DNA of 64,000 nt from Kribbella sp. NBC_00382 (GTDB lineage: Bacteria; Actinomycetota; Actinomycetes; Propionibacteriales; Kribbellaceae), in assembly GCF_036067295.1 (NCBI RefSeq), contig NZ_CP107954.1:4588001-4652000 (forward strand). Reading direction: 5' to 3'. The notes below the pieces were generated by a model. It searched no databases. It saw only the letters and a list, made by a program, of their open reading frames with translations, and was not told the DNA's origin. Below are positions 49,394 to 57,647 of this stretch, piece by piece. Numbering within the stretch: the first letter of the stretch is position 1; each line of letters begins with the position of its first letter. The translations under genes were made by a program, and so were the position numbers.

Positions 49394-51952
49394 GTGGGGA
49401 TTGTTCGGGGGCAGCTGTGGGAGCGGGATCCGGCGGTGGGGGAGCTGCTGGACGCTGTCGACGAGATGCGGGCCGGTGCGGGCTCGCTGGTCCTGGTGAC
49501 CGGCGAGGCCGGGGTCGGGAAGACGAGTGTGGTGCGGGAGGTGCTCGGGCGGCTGGAGGGAGACGTCCGCGTACTACGGGGTGCGTGCGACGACATGTTG
49601 GCACCGCCCCCGCTGCAGCCGCTACGGGATGCCGTTCGGGGGTCGGGCGGGCCGCTGGAGCAGGCGCTGGCTAACGATGACGGCTCGCTGTTCGAGGCGA
49701 TCGTCGCGGAGTTCACGGTGCCGGCCGTGCTCGTGATCGAGGACGTGCATTGGGCCGACGACTCAACGCTCGACCTGCTCCGGTACCTCGCTCGCCGGCT
49801 GCAACGCGTCCAGGCTGTCGTCGTACTGACGTATCGCGCCGACGAGATCGATCCACGGCACCCGTTGCGGGCACTGCTGGGTGCGCTGACCGATGTCCCG
49901 GTACGCCGAATCGCCCTCGAACCGCTCTCCGTGGACGCGGTCAAGGCGATCGCGGCCGACTCCGGCCGGGACGCCGGTGAGCTGTTCCGGCTGACTGGTG
50001 GCAACCCGTTCTACCTGACCGAGGCGCTCGCGGGGCCGACTGACGTCGTACCGATGACCGTCGTCGACGCGACGCTCGCGCGGTTGCACACACTCGATCC
50101 GGAGAGCGTGACCGTGGTCGAGCAACTGTCGGTGATTCCGACCCCGGTCGCGCTCCATCACATCGACCGTCTGGTCGACGGCCGGCTGGACGCGATCACC
50201 CGGGCCGAGCAGCGCGGAGTACTGGAGAGCGACGAGAACGGTGTCCGCTTCCGGCACGAGCTGGCGCGGCAAGCGGTCGAACAGGCGTTGCCCGCGATCC
50301 GGCGACGCGCGCTGAACTCGTCGATCGTCCGGCTGATCCTCGGCTGCGACGCCCGCGGCGAGCTGTATGCGTTGGTGCATCACGCGGTCAAGGCCGGCGA
50401 CACCGAGACGATCGTCCGGTACGCGCCCGAGGCCGCCGCCAAGGCGACCAAGGCCGGCTCCCATCGCCAGGCGCTCGCCCACTACGAAGCACTCATCCCG
50501 TACGCCGACCAGCTACCGCCCCTCAACCGCGCGCAAGTACTGGCCGGCTACGCCTGGGAATTGCACATCGCCCATCGATTCCCCGAAGCGATGGAACGCT
50601 GCCGCGAAGCCGTCGCACTGTTCGAGGAACTGGCCGACCAGGATGGCGCTACCGGTCAGCAGGATCGGGTACTTCTGACCGAGGCGCTGATCCAGCTGTC
50701 GCGACACAGCTACCTGGCCGGCGAGACCGACGCCGCGCTGGCTGCCGTCGATCGTGCGCTCTCCGTTGCTCAAGGCAATGAAGAGTTGTTGCCCGCGGCA
50801 ATCGGCTGTCACGCGATGATGCTGGTGCTGACCGGCTCGCCGGCCGAGGCGATACCGGGTCTGGAGCAGGCGCAAGCCCTGGCACTCCTGGCGGGGCGGA
50901 CGGATCTCGCGGCGCTCTGCCTCAACTACCTCGGCCTCGCGTGGTGCGATCTGGATCAGCCGGGCGGACTGGAGAACCTCAGGATCAGCATCGACGCCGC
51001 CCTCGCAACCGGCGACTACGAGGCGGTCGCTCGGGGGTACACGAACTTGGTCGAGATGCTCTACCGGGCAGGGCGCTGGGACGAGTTGGAGGCGACGGTC
51101 GCGGCCGGGTTGGAGTTCACCCGGGAGCGTGGTTTCGGGTCGCACATCTACAACCTGGAGACGCATCGGGCGTTGCTGACGATGCGGCGCGGGGATCTCG
51201 GGGCGGCGGAGGCTCACCTGCGCTGGCTTATCGACACGGTTGAGGAGCCGGGCATGCTCTCCGTGCTCAGCGCCGCCAGCCTCGGCCGGGTGCTCGCGCG
51301 TCGGGGCGACTCCGACGCTGAGCAGTTGCTTGCCGATGCCTGGGTGGAGGCTCGGCAACAGCGGTCGGTACTTGGGTTGGCCTACGCAGCCACCGGGTAC
51401 GCCGAGTGGGCCTGGCTCAATGATCGACCGGACATCGCCGAGGCGGTTCGGACGGAGTTCAGTGCCGAGTCGCTAGCGACTCCGGCGTACCGGGAACTCG
51501 CCCGCTATCTGGCGCTCGCCGAGTCGACTGACGCCGGCGATGGCTGGGAGGACACCCCGTACGAGCAGGCCATCGCGCAAGCGGAGACCGGCGAACGCGA
51601 CAAGCTCCTCGAAGCCCTCCAGACTCTCTTGCACTTGGGCGCGACTCCCGCAGCCGCGCTGGTCCGCGCCCGCCTCAAGAAGCTAGGCGTAGTCCGGATC
51701 CCGCGCGGCCTCCAGGCCAGCTCCCGTAGCAACCCCGCCGGCCTGACCGACCGCCAGCTGGACGTCCTGGTCCACCTGACCGAAGGCCTGACGAACGCCG
51801 AGATCGCCGAGAAACTGGTCGTCTCCGTCCGCACGGTCGACCACCACGTCTCAGCCATCCTCTCCCGCCTCAACACCCCCACCCGCCGAGAAGCAGCCCG
51901 CCACGCCAAAACTCTCAACCTCACCCAACACTCCCACCGCCAACCAGCCTGA
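49394..51952 (+). CDS. LuxR-type large ATP-binding regulator (LAL-like)
   Basis: The 852-residue product has an AAA/ORC-like ATPase N terminus with Walker A GEAGVGKTS (Lys43) and Walker B LVIEDVHWADD, then TPR-like helices to about 770. A LuxR helix-turn-helix ends it (GLTDRQLDVLVHLTEGLTNAEIAEKLVVS...). Such LAL proteins activate catabolic or antibiotic genes when ATP and a ligand bind. The GTG at 49394 has GGGAGG 7 bases upstream; an in-frame TTG at 49358 is an alternative. It follows the SARP-like regulator by 63 bp on the same strand; no target is obvious. Confidence 0.92.
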   Translation: MGIVRGQLWERDPAVGELLDAVDEMRAGAGSLVLVTGEAGVGKTSVVREVLGRLEGDVRVLRGACDDMLAPPPLQPLRDAVRGSGGPLEQALANDDGSLFEAIVAEFTVPAVLVIEDVHWADDSTLDLLRYLARRLQRVQAVVVLTYRADEIDPRHPLRALLGALTDVPVRRIALEPLSVDAVKAIAADSGRDAGELFRLTGGNPFYLTEALAGPTDVVPMTVVDATLARLHTLDPESVTVVEQLSVIPTPVALHHIDRLVDGRLDAITRAEQRGVLESDENGVRFRHELARQAVEQALPAIRRRALNSSIVRLILGCDARGELYALVHHAVKAGDTETIVRYAPEAAAKATKAGSHRQALAHYEALIPYADQLPPLNRAQVLAGYAWELHIAHRFPEAMERCREAVALFEELADQDGATGQQDRVLLTEALIQLSRHSYLAGETDAALAAVDRALSVAQGNEELLPAAIGCHAMMLVLTGSPAEAIPGLEQAQALALLAGRTDLAALCLNYLGLAWCDLDQPGGLENLRISIDAALATGDYEAVARGYTNLVEMLYRAGRWDELEATVAAGLEFTRERGFGSHIYNLETHRALLTMRRGDLGAAEAHLRWLIDTVEEPGMLSVLSAASLGRVLARRGDSDAEQLLADAWVEARQQRSVLGLAYAATGYAEWAWLNDRPDIAEAVRTEFSAESLATPAYRELARYLALAESTDAGDGWEDTPYEQAIAQAETGERDKLLEALQTLLHLGATPAAALVRARLKKLGVVRIPRGLQASSRSNPAGLTDRQLDVLVHLTEGLTNAEIAEKLVVSVRTVDHHVSAILSRLNTPTRREAARHAKTLNLTQHSHRQPA

Positions 51953-51959
51953 AAGAAAG

Positions 51960-52007
51960 CCGAACCCGACCACCAGCCGGCCTTGGCCGGCTGGTGGTCG
52001 GGTTCGG
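51960..52007. terminator. Perfect 23-bp bidirectional terminator hairpin
   Basis: The arms 51960-51982 and 51985-52007 are perfectly complementary, with only TT between them. It separates the convergent LAL regulator and flavoprotein genes. Confidence 0.85.
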
Positions 52008-52016
52008 AGAATGTGG

Positions 52017-53378
52017 TCAGTCGATCGGATGGTTACCGCGGATGATCGCCTGCGGATCAACCCGCCGCTTCACCGCCCGCAACCGCTCACGAACCTCGGG
52101 AGTGAAGACCTCCGCGAGCGGCTCCCCAGAGGAGAAGTTCAGCAACGTCCGCCCAGAGATCCACGGCGCCAACTTCGCCTGCACCCCTTCGATCGCAACC
52201 GCGATCGGCCCGGCCAACTCCGGCACCGCGAGGATCCCGCCGAAGAGCAGCAGATACGGCTCATCGATGGACCCAGCAGCCCCCAGCGACGCATCCGAGC
52301 GAGCGAAGGCACCACCAAGATGACGGATCTCGTAGAGGAACAACGGCGACGGCTGCCCTGGCGCCGCAACGTCGAGCAGCGCCTCCAACACGTCCTCGTC
52401 AAAGGACTTCAACAGCACAGCCTTGAGCAGCCCGGCCGTCGGCTCCTCCGGCTCCTGCGCGATCGTCGTCACCGCGTTCAGCGGTACCACCGCCAGCCCA
52501 TCGTCAAGCGGCTGACCCACCGCCCGCAGCGGCGCGAGCAACTCCTCCGCCTCGTCCTCAGCGCCGAGATAGACCGCGTCGATCGCCGTCACCCACCGCC
52601 CCCGCAGCGGCTCCGGGATGAACGGCAGATCAGGCAGGTTCATCAGCCAAGCCCATAGCGTCAGCTCATCAGGAGCCGACGCGGTGATCTCCGCAAACGT
52701 CCGCAACACCTCGCGAACCTGCTCGACCGGCCACACCATCCGCCCGCCGTAGATCTGCGGCGCCGGCACCAGCTCCATCTCGACCGACACCACGATGCCG
52801 AACTCGCCACCTCCACCACGCAGCGCCCAGAACAGCTCCGGATCCGACTCCCGCGTGACCCGCTGCTCGTCGCCGTACGCGTTCACCAGCTGGAACGCCC
52901 GCACGGTGTTGGCCGCTTGCCCGTACTTCCGCCCGAACCAGCTCAACCCACCACCGAGCGCGTACCCGACAACGGTCGTATCCCCGTTGCTCCCCGGCAG
53001 GCTGCTCATGCCGGTACCAACCAGCGCCGCGTTGAGATCCCGCCAGCGAACCCCAGCCCCGACCCGCACGACGCCCGCAGCCAGATCGACCTCGATCGAG
53101 GTGAGCGCGCCGGTCCGCAGCAGGACGGTCCCATTGATCGCAGCCGTAGCACCATGCCCACTGGGCTGCGCTGACACCACGAACCCATGCCGGCGTGCGA
53201 ACCGCATCGCAGCGACGATGTCGTCCGCGCCAGTCACATGCACGACCACGGCCGGCCGCTGGTCGAGCTGCAGGTGCCACGCACCGCGCTCGTCATCCCA
53301 GTCCGGGTCTTCCGGCCCGATCACCCGGCCGTCGACGAGTTTGCGCAGTTCCTCCACCTGCTCCGCTGAGAGCGTCAT
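52017..53378 (-). CDS. FAD-linked oxidase of the berberine-bridge/PCMH type
   Basis: The 453-residue product has the PCMH FAD domain with SAQPSGHGA (His as covalent flavin site) and GSNGDTTVVGYALGGGLSW. The usual second attachment Cys of bicovalent enzymes is absent, so a single covalent bond is expected. The C-terminal VDPQAIIRGNHPID matches the berberine-bridge C-terminal domain. Substrate unknown; relatives oxidise sugars, alcohols or alkaloids with O2. There is no signal peptide. GGGGGAAA precedes the ATG. Confidence 0.9.
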   Translation of the reverse strand: MTLSAEQVEELRKLVDGRVIGPEDPDWDDERGAWHLQLDQRPAVVVHVTGADDIVAAMRFARRHGFVVSAQPSGHGATAAINGTVLLRTGALTSIEVDLAAGVVRVGAGVRWRDLNAALVGTGMSSLPGSNGDTTVVGYALGGGLSWFGRKYGQAANTVRAFQLVNAYGDEQRVTRESDPELFWALRGGGGEFGIVVSVEMELVPAPQIYGGRMVWPVEQVREVLRTFAEITASAPDELTLWAWLMNLPDLPFIPEPLRGRWVTAIDAVYLGAEDEAEELLAPLRAVGQPLDDGLAVVPLNAVTTIAQEPEEPTAGLLKAVLLKSFDEDVLEALLDVAAPGQPSPLFLYEIRHLGGAFARSDASLGAAGSIDEPYLLLFGGILAVPELAGPIAVAIEGVQAKLAPWISGRTLLNFSSGEPLAEVFTPEVRERLRAVKRRVDPQAIIRGNHPID

Positions 53379-53728
53379 TCATTTCCCCCTGAAAAGAGTC
53401 GATCCGGGCCCCAGACGGAACCCGGCGACTCTTTTCTACGGCGAACCCTCAGCTCAGCTCATCGGTGAAACCTGCCCATATCTCGCCTCCACTCACCCAC
53501 ATCAGGGGGCGCCGCGACCGCCGCCCTGTTGCTCGATCGTCTACCCACCCTCCGACCCGGGACGCTGGCTGCTCTCCGCCCACTGCTTGAGCTTCCCGGC
53601 GAGGATTTCGCGCACGCCGAACCCACCGGGGCCAACGTGCTCTTCGTCCAGGCGCTCCGCGGATCGGTCGCCTTCGGCAACGGCTTCAAACGCGTGACCG
53701 GACAGTCCCCAGCCAAAGACCGCGCCCA
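53379..53728. other. Region between the flavoprotein gene and the ABC importer operon
   Basis: Upstream of the flavoprotein gene (53379-53540) no gene is seen; it should hold that gene's promoter. Positions 53541-53728 are covered by a possible small minus-strand gene coupled to the importer operon. Confidence 0.5.
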
Positions 53729-53729
53729 T
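53541..53729 (-). CDS. Possible small protein coupled to the ABC permease gene
   Basis: The 62-residue frame starts with an ATG overlapping the permease stop (TGATG). It uses coding-like GC-rich third positions and reads MGAVFGWGLSGHAFEAVAEGD with an acidic middle and Gly-rich end. No family is recognised. The coupling is the main support; chance is not excluded. Confidence 0.35.
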   Translation of the reverse strand: MGAVFGWGLSGHAFEAVAEGDRSAERLDEEHVGPGGFGVREILAGKLKQWAESSQRPGSEGG

Positions 53730-54688
53730 CAGTGCAACCTCACCCGCGGGTCGAGGACGGCGTACGCGATGTCGACCAGGATGTTCGAGATCACCACGGC
53801 CGCCGAGGCGAACAGGACGATCCCGATGATCACCGGCAGGTCCTGCTGGTTGATCGCGGTGATGGCCGTCTGACCGAGGCCCGGCAGGCTGAACACCGTC
53901 TCGATCACGACCACCCCACCGATCAGCTGACCGAGGTCGATGCCGAACTGGGTCACGACCGGCGTCAGCGCACTGCGCAGTCCGTGCCGGACGATCACCC
54001 GGCGCTCGCGGATGCCTTTCGATCGCGCAGTACGGATGTAGTCCTCACCCAGTACGTCGAGCATGGCCCCGCGAGTCAGCCGCGTGTACGTCGCCGCGAG
54101 CAGCAATGCGAGCGCGACCCACGGCAGCAGCATGTGCTGGAACCAGGGCCCGATGCCTTGGGTGATGCTGGTGTACCCGCCGGCCGGGAACCACTTGTAC
54201 CCAGCCAGGGTCAACTGGAAGTACAGAAAGTACAGGAGCAGGAGGCCGAGCAGGAACGACGGGAAGGAGTAGAAGAACAACGAGAACAGGGTCAGGCCGC
54301 GATCGGCGATTGAGCGGGGATGGACGGCGGAGATCACTCCGTTGAAGACCCCGAGCAGCAGCCACAGGACGGCCGCGCCGAGCGCGAGTGACACCGTGAT
54401 CGGCAGCGCCTGCCCGATGATCGACGTCACCGCGACCTGGTGGTAGTAGTCGTAGCCCAGGTTGCCCTGCACCGCGTTCTCGACGAAGTGCAGGTACTGC
54501 TTCCAGACCGGCAGGTCGAGCCCGAGCCGGTGCTTGATCAACTCGATCGTCTCCGGCGTCGCCTGCCGGCCGGCCAGCGTCTGCGCGACGTTGCTGGGGG
54601 CAACGAAGAACAGGCCGAAGACGGCCAGTGAGATCAGCCAGAGCACCAGGATGCCGTGACCGATCCGGCGGATCAGGAACAGCGCCAT
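53729..54688 (-). CDS. ABC transporter permease (DppB/OppB type)
   Basis: The 319-residue product has six membrane helices. The N-terminal LIRRIGHGILVLWLISLAVFGLFFV is typical of DppB-like subunits. The EAA-type loop is around RTARSKGIRERRVIVRHGLRSAL, and the family C-terminal GxVVIETVFSLPGLG follows. It forms the membrane channel with the DppC-type subunit. The operon order is binding protein, ATPase D, ATPase F, permease C, permease B. Confidence 0.95.
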   Translation of the reverse strand: MALFLIRRIGHGILVLWLISLAVFGLFFVAPSNVAQTLAGRQATPETIELIKHRLGLDLPVWKQYLHFVENAVQGNLGYDYYHQVAVTSIIGQALPITVSLALGAAVLWLLLGVFNGVISAVHPRSIADRGLTLFSLFFYSFPSFLLGLLLLYFLYFQLTLAGYKWFPAGGYTSITQGIGPWFQHMLLPWVALALLLAATYTRLTRGAMLDVLGEDYIRTARSKGIRERRVIVRHGLRSALTPVVTQFGIDLGQLIGGVVVIETVFSLPGLGQTAITAINQQDLPVIIGIVLFASAAVVISNILVDIAYAVLDPRVRLH

Positions 54689-54700
54689 CGCAGTCTCCCT

Positions 54701-55624
54701 TCAGCGCAACCGGTCGGCCCGTGGATCGAACGCGTCCCGCACACCGTCGCCGAACAGGTTGAAGGCGAGCGTCGTGACGAGCAGCGCGATCCCGGGGAAG
54801 AAGATGAACCACCAGGCGGTCGTGTAGTAGTTCTGCGAGGCGCTGATCATCCCGCCCCAGTCGGCCGTTGGCGGCGGCAGACCGAGCCCGAGGAACGACA
54901 ACGTCGCCTGGGTGACGATGACCACCGGGATCAGCAGGGTGGTGTAGACGATCACCGGCGCGAGCACGTTCGGCAGTACGTCGACGAACATGATCCGGGT
55001 ATCACCGGCACCGAGCGAGCGGGCCGCCTCGACGAACTCGCGTTCGCGCAGCGACAACACCTGCCCACGGACGATCCTCGCCACCGATGCCCAGCTGAAG
55101 AACCCGATCACGCAGACCGTCACCGTCAGACTCGGCCCCGTCACCGACACCAGCGCGATCGCCACCAGCAGGAACGGCACCGACAGCACCACGTCGATCA
55201 GCCGGGCCAGGATGGTGTCGACGATCCCGCCGAGGAACCCGGCGGCCAGGCCGAGCACGACGCCGATCGCGACGGTGATCGCCGTCGCCAGTACGCCGAC
55301 CAGCAGCGAAACCCTTGCGCCATAAGCGATCCGGACCAGAATGTCTCGACCCAGATCGTCGGTGCCGAGCCAGAAGGTCCCGTTCGGGCCCTTGGGCAGG
55401 CCGTCCGGCGTCAGCCCGAGGTCGCGGTACTGCTCGTTCGGCGGATGCCCGGTGATCGCGGCGAAGACCGGCGCGAAGATCGCCATCAGCACGATCAGCA
55501 CGATCACCGCCAGCGAGATCATCGCCACCCTGTCCTTGCGCAACCGCGCGACCGCGAGCACCAGCGGACTACGCCCCTCGATCGCAGCCGCCGGTGCCTC
55601 GATCACCTCCAATGCCGCGGTCAT
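54701..55624 (-). CDS. ABC transporter permease (DppC/OppC type)
   Basis: The 307-residue product has the N-terminal OppC-type segment (LRKDRVAMISLAVIVLIVLMAIFAP). The core is LGTDDLGRDILVRIAYGARVSLLVG, the EAA loop EFVEAARSLGAGDTRIMFVDVLPN, and the end GDGVRDAFDPRADRLR is typical of the family. Its ATG overlaps the stop of the upstream ATPase by four bases. It partners the DppB-type subunit 12 bases downstream. Confidence 0.95.
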   Translation of the reverse strand: MTAALEVIEAPAAAIEGRSPLVLAVARLRKDRVAMISLAVIVLIVLMAIFAPVFAAITGHPPNEQYRDLGLTPDGLPKGPNGTFWLGTDDLGRDILVRIAYGARVSLLVGVLATAITVAIGVVLGLAAGFLGGIVDTILARLIDVVLSVPFLLVAIALVSVTGPSLTVTVCVIGFFSWASVARIVRGQVLSLREREFVEAARSLGAGDTRIMFVDVLPNVLAPVIVYTTLLIPVVIVTQATLSFLGLGLPPPTADWGGMISASQNYYTTAWWFIFFPGIALLVTTLAFNLFGDGVRDAFDPRADRLR

Positions 55625-56655
55625 GATGCCTTCAGCTCCGGTACTGCGGCCGACAAGTCCTCGCCGACCGTCATCGGGTAGAAGCACGCGGTCCGATGCG
55701 CCGGATCATCAGCGAACGCGGGCTCAAGCCCTGGCTCGGCCTCTGCACATTGCGCCCGGGCCTTCGGGCATCGGGTATGGAACCGGCACCCCGCCGGTGG
55801 ATTCGTCGCGGACGGGATGTCGCCCATCAGGATGATCTGTTCCCGGCTGTCGGCCGTGTCCGGATCCGCGACCGGCAACGCGGACAGCAGTGCCCTGGTG
55901 TACGGATGCCTGGTCTGCGTGAACAACTCGCTGGTCGGTGCGACCTCGACGATCTTGCCCAGGTACATCACCGCGATCCGGTCGCTGACATGCCGGACCA
56001 CCGACAGGTCGTGCGAGATGAACACGTACGTGAGGTCGAACTCGTGCTGCAGATCGGCCAGCAGGTTGATGATCTGCGCCTGGATCGACACGTCCAGCGC
56101 CGACACCGGCTCATCGCAGATCACCAGCTTCGGCCGCAGCGCGAGCGCCCTGGCAACCCCGATCCGTTGCCGTTGGCCACCGGAGAAGTCGGCCGGGAAC
56201 CTGTTGTAGTGCTCGGGATTCAGCCCGACCAGTGCCATCAGGTCCTGCACCTTGCGCTTGCGCTCGGCCCCCGACGAGATGCCGTGGATGGCGAACGGGT
56301 CGCCGATGATCGAGCCCACCCGGCGGCGCGGGTTCAGCGAACCGTACGGGTCCTGGAAGATCATCTGGACCTCCCGCCGCAACGGCCGCATCTGGCGACG
56401 CGTCAGGCCGGTGAGATCCTTGCCGTCGAACCAGACCGAGCCCGACGTCACGTCGTACAGGTGAGCGATGCAGCGGGCCAAGGTCGACTTGCCGCAGCCG
56501 GTCTCACCGACCAGCCCGAGCGTCTCGCCCTTGCGAACCTCCAGCGAGACGCCGTCGACGGCCTTGACCACCTCCTTGCTCTGGGTCGGGAACTCCTTGC
56601 GGACGTCCTGCACCTTGAGCAGCGTCTCCGCGTGCTGGATCAGGGTTTCGGTCAT
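55621..56655 (-). CDS. ABC transporter ATPase (DppF/OppF type)
   Basis: The 344-residue product has Walker A GETGCGKST, Q-loop IFQDPYGSLNPR, signature FSGGQRQRIG, Walker B LVICDEPVSALD and H-loop ISHD. The C-terminal oligopeptide/dipeptide domain has the cysteines of GCRFHTRCPKARAQC, reported in relatives to bind an iron-sulphur cluster. The start overlaps the stop of the DppD-type gene (TGATG). Confidence 0.95.
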   Translation of the reverse strand: MTETLIQHAETLLKVQDVRKEFPTQSKEVVKAVDGVSLEVRKGETLGLVGETGCGKSTLARCIAHLYDVTSGSVWFDGKDLTGLTRRQMRPLRREVQMIFQDPYGSLNPRRRVGSIIGDPFAIHGISSGAERKRKVQDLMALVGLNPEHYNRFPADFSGGQRQRIGVARALALRPKLVICDEPVSALDVSIQAQIINLLADLQHEFDLTYVFISHDLSVVRHVSDRIAVMYLGKIVEVAPTSELFTQTRHPYTRALLSALPVADPDTADSREQIILMGDIPSATNPPAGCRFHTRCPKARAQCAEAEPGLEPAFADDPAHRTACFYPMTVGEDLSAAVPELKAS

Positions 56656-57644
56656 CAGGCCACCGCCTCGGTGATGTCATGGTCGAGCCAGCAGGCCGAC
56701 TGATGCCGCGGATCACCCTGTACGTCGGTCAGCGGCGGCGTCTCGACCCGGCAGCGGTCGAAGACGTGCGTACACCGATTCGCGAACGGGCAGCCCGCCG
56801 GCAGGTTGATCAGGCTCGGCGGAGTGCCCTGGATCGGGGTCAGCCGCTTCCCGCTCTGGGCCGGCAAGGACGCCAAGAGTCCTTGCGTATAAGGGTGATG
56901 GTTGCGGTAGAAGATGTCCCGGCGAGGTGCGCGTTCCATCACCGCGCCGGCGTACATCACGATCACCTCGTCGGACATCTCCGCGACCACGCCCAGGTCG
57001 TGCGTGATGAGGATGATCGCGGTACCGAACTCGTCCTGGAGCTTGCGCATCACGCTCAGTACCTGAGCCTGGACGGTCACATCGAGCGCCGTCGTCGGCT
57101 CGTCCGCGATCAGCAGCGCCGGGTCGAGCGCCATCGCCATCGCGATCATCACCCGCTGCCGCATTCCGCCGGAGAACTGGTGCGGATAGTCGTCGATCCG
57201 TTCCGCGGCCCGCGGGATGCCGACCAGGGTGAGCAGCTCGGCGGCCCGGCGACGGGCCGCCTGCTTGGAGATGTGCCGGTCGTGCGCCTGGATCATCTCC
57301 ACGATCTGCCAGCCGATCCGGTACTGCGGATGAAGGCTCGACAGTGGGTCCTGGAAGATCATCCCGATCTTGGCTCCCCGCAATCGGCGGAGGGTGCCGG
57401 CGTCGGCGGTGATCAGGTCGGTGCCGTCGAAGTACGCAGTACCGGAGACCTGGGCGCCACGGGTCAGGCCGGTGATGGTCTGGGTCGAGACGCTCTTACC
57501 CGAGCCGGACTCGCCGACGACGGCGAGAGTCCGGCCGCGCTCGACATCGAAGGACAGACCCCGGACGGCGCGGACGGTGCCGTCCGGGGTGTCGAACGAG
57601 ACCCGGAGATCTCGTACCTGCAGTAAGGCTTCAGTGTTGGGCAC
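56655..57644 (-). CDS. ABC transporter ATPase (DppD/OppD type)
   Basis: The 329-residue product has Walker A GESGSGKSV, Q-loop IFQDPLSSLHP, signature FSGGMRQRV, Walker B LLIADEPTTALD and H-loop ITHD. The C-terminal Cys-rich segment is GCPFANRCTHVFDRC. The GTG start lies 3 bases after the binding-protein stop. It pairs with the DppF-type ATPase to power the importer. Confidence 0.95.
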   Translation of the reverse strand: MPNTEALLQVRDLRVSFDTPDGTVRAVRGLSFDVERGRTLAVVGESGSGKSVSTQTITGLTRGAQVSGTAYFDGTDLITADAGTLRRLRGAKIGMIFQDPLSSLHPQYRIGWQIVEMIQAHDRHISKQAARRRAAELLTLVGIPRAAERIDDYPHQFSGGMRQRVMIAMAMALDPALLIADEPTTALDVTVQAQVLSVMRKLQDEFGTAIILITHDLGVVAEMSDEVIVMYAGAVMERAPRRDIFYRNHHPYTQGLLASLPAQSGKRLTPIQGTPPSLINLPAGCPFANRCTHVFDRCRVETPPLTDVQGDPRHQSACWLDHDITEAVA

Positions 57645-57647
57645 TGG

